In this document: piece by piece, positions 62,175 to 64,000 of the stretch
How positions within the stretch are numbered: the first letter of the stretch is position 1
How the letters are laid out: each line of letters begins with the position of its first letter
Source of the DNA: Nostoc spongiaeforme FACHB-130
GTDB taxonomy: Bacteria; Cyanobacteriota; Cyanobacteriia; Cyanobacteriales; Nostocaceae
NCBI RefSeq assembly: GCF_014698475.1
Contig: NZ_JACJTB010000017.1
Coordinates: forward strand, 47,146-111,145
Length of the DNA: 64,000 bases
Direction: 5' to 3'
The notes under the pieces: generated by a model
Databases searched by the model: none
Seen by the model: the letters and a program-made list of their open reading frames with translations, nothing else
Told to the model about the DNA's origin: nothing
Translations under genes and position numbers: made by a program

Positions 62175-63353
62175 ATGAGAGCATTAAAAATCATTTTTCT
62201 GGGATTTGCTTATGTTTTGTGTGTTGGTTTGGTATTAATCTCCGTATCGGCGGGATACGCAACAACATCAGCCTCCGTGGATACTTTGCGACAACAGCAA
62301 GAACAAATTAATCAAGAACGCCAGAATGTGATTCAGGAACGCGATCGCTTGACAAATTTGCACAATGCTGCAAAAAAGCGTTTAACAGGTATCAATCAAA
62401 ATATCAACACCACAAATAATCAAATTCAAGATAGTGAATCGCGGTTAGCCCAAGCAACTCAACGCCTGCAAAAGCTAGAAGCTGATTTAGCTGTAGCGCA
62501 ACGTACTTATGAAGAAAGACAAGTCGCCACAGTTGCTAGGTTACGATATCTCCAGCGATCGCACGCTAGTCAAGGCTGGGCAGTTTTAATGCAAAGTCAA
62601 AATATCAGTGACTTTATCAGCCGTCGTCATCAATTAAAGTTAGTTTATCAGGCAGACCAGAAAATTTTAGCCAAACTCAATGTCCAAGCACTGCAAATCA
62701 ATCAGCAAAAAACTGATGTAGAACAGCAAAAAAATGAAATTGCGTTAATTCGTCAGCAATTACTCTTACAAAAAGCCGATTATCAAGCTCAAGCGCAGTC
62801 TCAAGCAGAATTACTTCAACGCTTAAATAGCGATCGCCTCGCCCTAGAAGCAGCCGAAAATCAATTAGAAAAAGACTCCCAAAATTTAGAAAACTTAATT
62901 CAAGAAAAAGTCGCCGCCTTAGAAGGACGCAGCAAAACCAACAGCCGCAATAGTATTATCATTCGCGGAACAGGCATGTTTGCTTATCCCAGCAATGCAC
63001 CTACTAGCAGTCCCTTTGGCTGGCGAGTACACCCAATTCTCGGCTATCGACGCTTTCACGCAGGTTTGGATTTCGCGGCTAGTTATGGTAGTACAATTCG
63101 CGCCGCCGATTCGGGAACAGTCATTTTTGCCGGGTGGTATGGTGGCTATGGTAGAGCCGTAATTATCGACCACGGTAACGGATTGACCACACTCTACGGA
63201 CATAGTAGCGAATTGTTTGTTTCTGAAGGACAGGGAGTACAACGCGGACAAGCGATCGCGGCTGTCGGTTCCACAGGCTTTTCCACCGGGCCACACCTGC
63301 ATTTTGAAGTACGTCGCCGTGGTACACCCATCAATCCGGCTGATTTTCTTTAA
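62175..63353 (+). CDS. EnvC-like murein hydrolase activator / M23 peptidase
   Basis: A 392-residue exported protein. A signal peptide (IIFLGFAYVLCVGLVLISVSAGYA) is followed by long Gln-rich coiled coils (about residues 30-250, QEQINQERQNVIQERDRL and others), then a C-terminal LytM/M23 domain from about 285: GWRVHPILGYRRFHAGLDFAA (Zn ligands His and Asp), YGRAVIIDHGNGLTTLYGHSSEL and GPHLHFEVRRRGTPINPADFL (HxH). All Zn ligands appear intact, so it may be an active endopeptidase and not only an amidase activator like E. coli EnvC. Expected to act in septal peptidoglycan splitting in the periplasm. Confidence 0.92.
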   Translation: MRALKIIFLGFAYVLCVGLVLISVSAGYATTSASVDTLRQQQEQINQERQNVIQERDRLTNLHNAAKKRLTGINQNINTTNNQIQDSESRLAQATQRLQKLEADLAVAQRTYEERQVATVARLRYLQRSHASQGWAVLMQSQNISDFISRRHQLKLVYQADQKILAKLNVQALQINQQKTDVEQQKNEIALIRQQLLLQKADYQAQAQSQAELLQRLNSDRLALEAAENQLEKDSQNLENLIQEKVAALEGRSKTNSRNSIIIRGTGMFAYPSNAPTSSPFGWRVHPILGYRRFHAGLDFAASYGSTIRAADSGTVIFAGWYGGYGRAVIIDHGNGLTTLYGHSSELFVSEGQGVQRGQAIAAVGSTGFSTGPHLHFEVRRRGTPINPADFL

Positions 63354-63399
63354 TCACCTGCAAACTTGATCACAACTATGCTATAATCCAGAAGACTAA

Positions 63400-63472
63400 G
63401 GGCGCGTGGCTCAGTGGATAGAGCAACAGATTCCGGTTCTGTGGGTCGGGGGTTCAAATCCCTCCGCGCTCG
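63400..63472 (+). tRNA. trnR(CCG): tRNA-Arg(CCG)
   Basis: A 73-base cloverleaf: acceptor GGGCGCG (63400-63406) pairs with CGCGCTC (63465-63471, one G-T pair), discriminator G at 63472, D-arm GCTCAGTGGATAGAGC, anticodon arm ACAGA-TTCCGGT-TCTGT with anticodon CCG, and T-arm CGGGGGTTCAAATCCCTCC. No CCA is encoded. It decodes CGG arginine codons. It starts 46 bases after the M23 gene and is followed by GTTTTG without a hairpin. Confidence 0.96.
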
Positions 63473-63892
63473 TTTTGTAGATTATCAAATTAGTTGTCTG
63501 CGCTGGCAAACTGTGTATCATGACTACACTTAGCAATATTTAAAGTATGGTAGGACTCTTATTTTATCGGGTAACTAATCAGTTTCGATATTAGAGTTAG
63601 AATTAAGCTCTTCAAACAAAGAATCTGTTGTTTTATCCTTTCAACCCAGCACAGATTGCAATGGTGAGCATATCAATATTAAATGCGTTTGCCTTGACTG
63701 CTTCAACGCTTGCGCGGCTAAGTTTTTTCAAAATTTTGCCTAAATCCTGCTGAAGTGTTTATTTAGACATCATTATTCAATTTAAAAATGTCTATAGTTT
63801 AACTATTGTTGCTTTTGGGAATATTGGCATATCAATCATTACTTAAATTTTTGCTGCTCATTAATATATTTAGGTTTGATATTTTATACGCC
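63473..63892. other. intergenic region after tRNA-Arg
   Basis: About 420 AT-rich bases with no ORF, repeat copy or strong hairpin that I can recognise. The 3' side of a tRNA gene is a common integrase target, but no duplicated tRNA end is visible within the window. Confidence 0.4.
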
Positions 63893-64000
63893 TTATGTGA
63901 ATGAAGCCAGAGGATGCTGTTCAAAAGTAAGCACATCAATACCAAAACGCTGACGCAGAAAAAGGCGTAGAGTATGACTGGTGATTTTAGCGGCAACATG
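63893..64000 (-). CDS. possible C-terminal end of a gene continuing beyond the window
   Basis: On the minus strand the frame entering from the right edge is open for 35 codons (AAKITSHTLRLFLRQRFGID, then VLTFEQHPLASFT) and ends in TAA at 63893-63895. The sequence is protein-like with basic amphipathic character and no repeats. Too short to identify. The upstream part is needed. Confidence 0.4.
   Translation of the reverse strand, partial: HVAAKITSHTLRLFLRQRFGIDVLTFEQHPLASFT

Overview
The window is a piece of cyanobacterial chromosome, most likely from a filamentous Nostoc/Anabaena-type organism. Supporting this directly are the many HIP1 octamers (GCGATCGC) scattered through genes, oxygenic-photosynthesis genes (chlM for chlorophyll synthesis, ndhL for the NDH-1 complex, glcD for photorespiratory glycolate), a tRNA-Leu(UAA) interrupted by the classic cyanobacterial group I intron, a fused molybdate transporter gene (modBC), and an abundance of short dispersed repeats and heptad runs in nearly every intergenic gap. 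No insertion sequence with an intact transposase, no rRNA and no CRISPR array was seen.

Layout. 0-13.8 kb: housekeeping and metabolic genes (end of an LptF/LptG permease, a GST, argD, a K+ channel, glcD, chlM, eno, argC, ribBA, trmB). 14.0-22.5 kb, all on the minus strand: a peptide-export locus, read in transcription order as a 54-residue double-glycine peptide gene, a TPR protein, a parvulin-like foldase, a transposase-derived HTH protein, a C39-peptidase ABC transporter with an N-terminal cyclic-nucleotide-binding-like domain, and an HlyD membrane-fusion protein. This is the most interesting part of the window. 23.4-26.5 kb: a membrane protein of unknown role, trpA, a DUF3007 protein and ndhL, then tRNA-Leu. 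26.6-29.7 kb: modBC and modA. 30.3-37.8 kb: a GH116 glycosidase, a 1339-residue NACHT/STAND-like NTPase and a PD-(D/E)XK-like protein. 37.8-42.4 kb: murG, a secreted protein, an SDR, a ZIP metal transporter, a VOC protein. 42.5-51.0 kb, minus strand: pfkA, a DHOD-like protein, a P-type cation ATPase and nifJ, a fermentation / low-oxygen carbon group. 51.4-63.5 kb: an EF-hand protein, a diguanylate-cyclase response regulator, tldD, coaE, cynS, an L,D-transpeptidase, cysE, a beta-hydroxyacid dehydrogenase, a 31-residue membrane peptide, a MidA/NDUFAF7-type methyltransferase, an M23 peptidase and tRNA-Arg(CCG).

Working together. The PCAT transporter should cut the 54-residue precursor after its Gly-Gly and export a 13-residue core peptide with HlyD (and presumably a TolC-like outer-membrane channel elsewhere). 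The parvulin and TPR proteins look like accessory factors, and the HTH protein, translationally coupled to the transporter, like a regulator. A perfect inverted repeat with the same 11-bp arms lies just upstream of both the HTH-transporter-HlyD operon and modA. Several miniature transposon-like repeat families (CTAGTAC-ended, ATACCAATTCAC-ended, GTTCAGTTAAG-ended) have shaped the intergenic DNA, and two of them supply bases of neighbouring stop codons.

All calls come from reading sequence and translations. No database search was run, so family assignments rest on recognised motifs and lengths.
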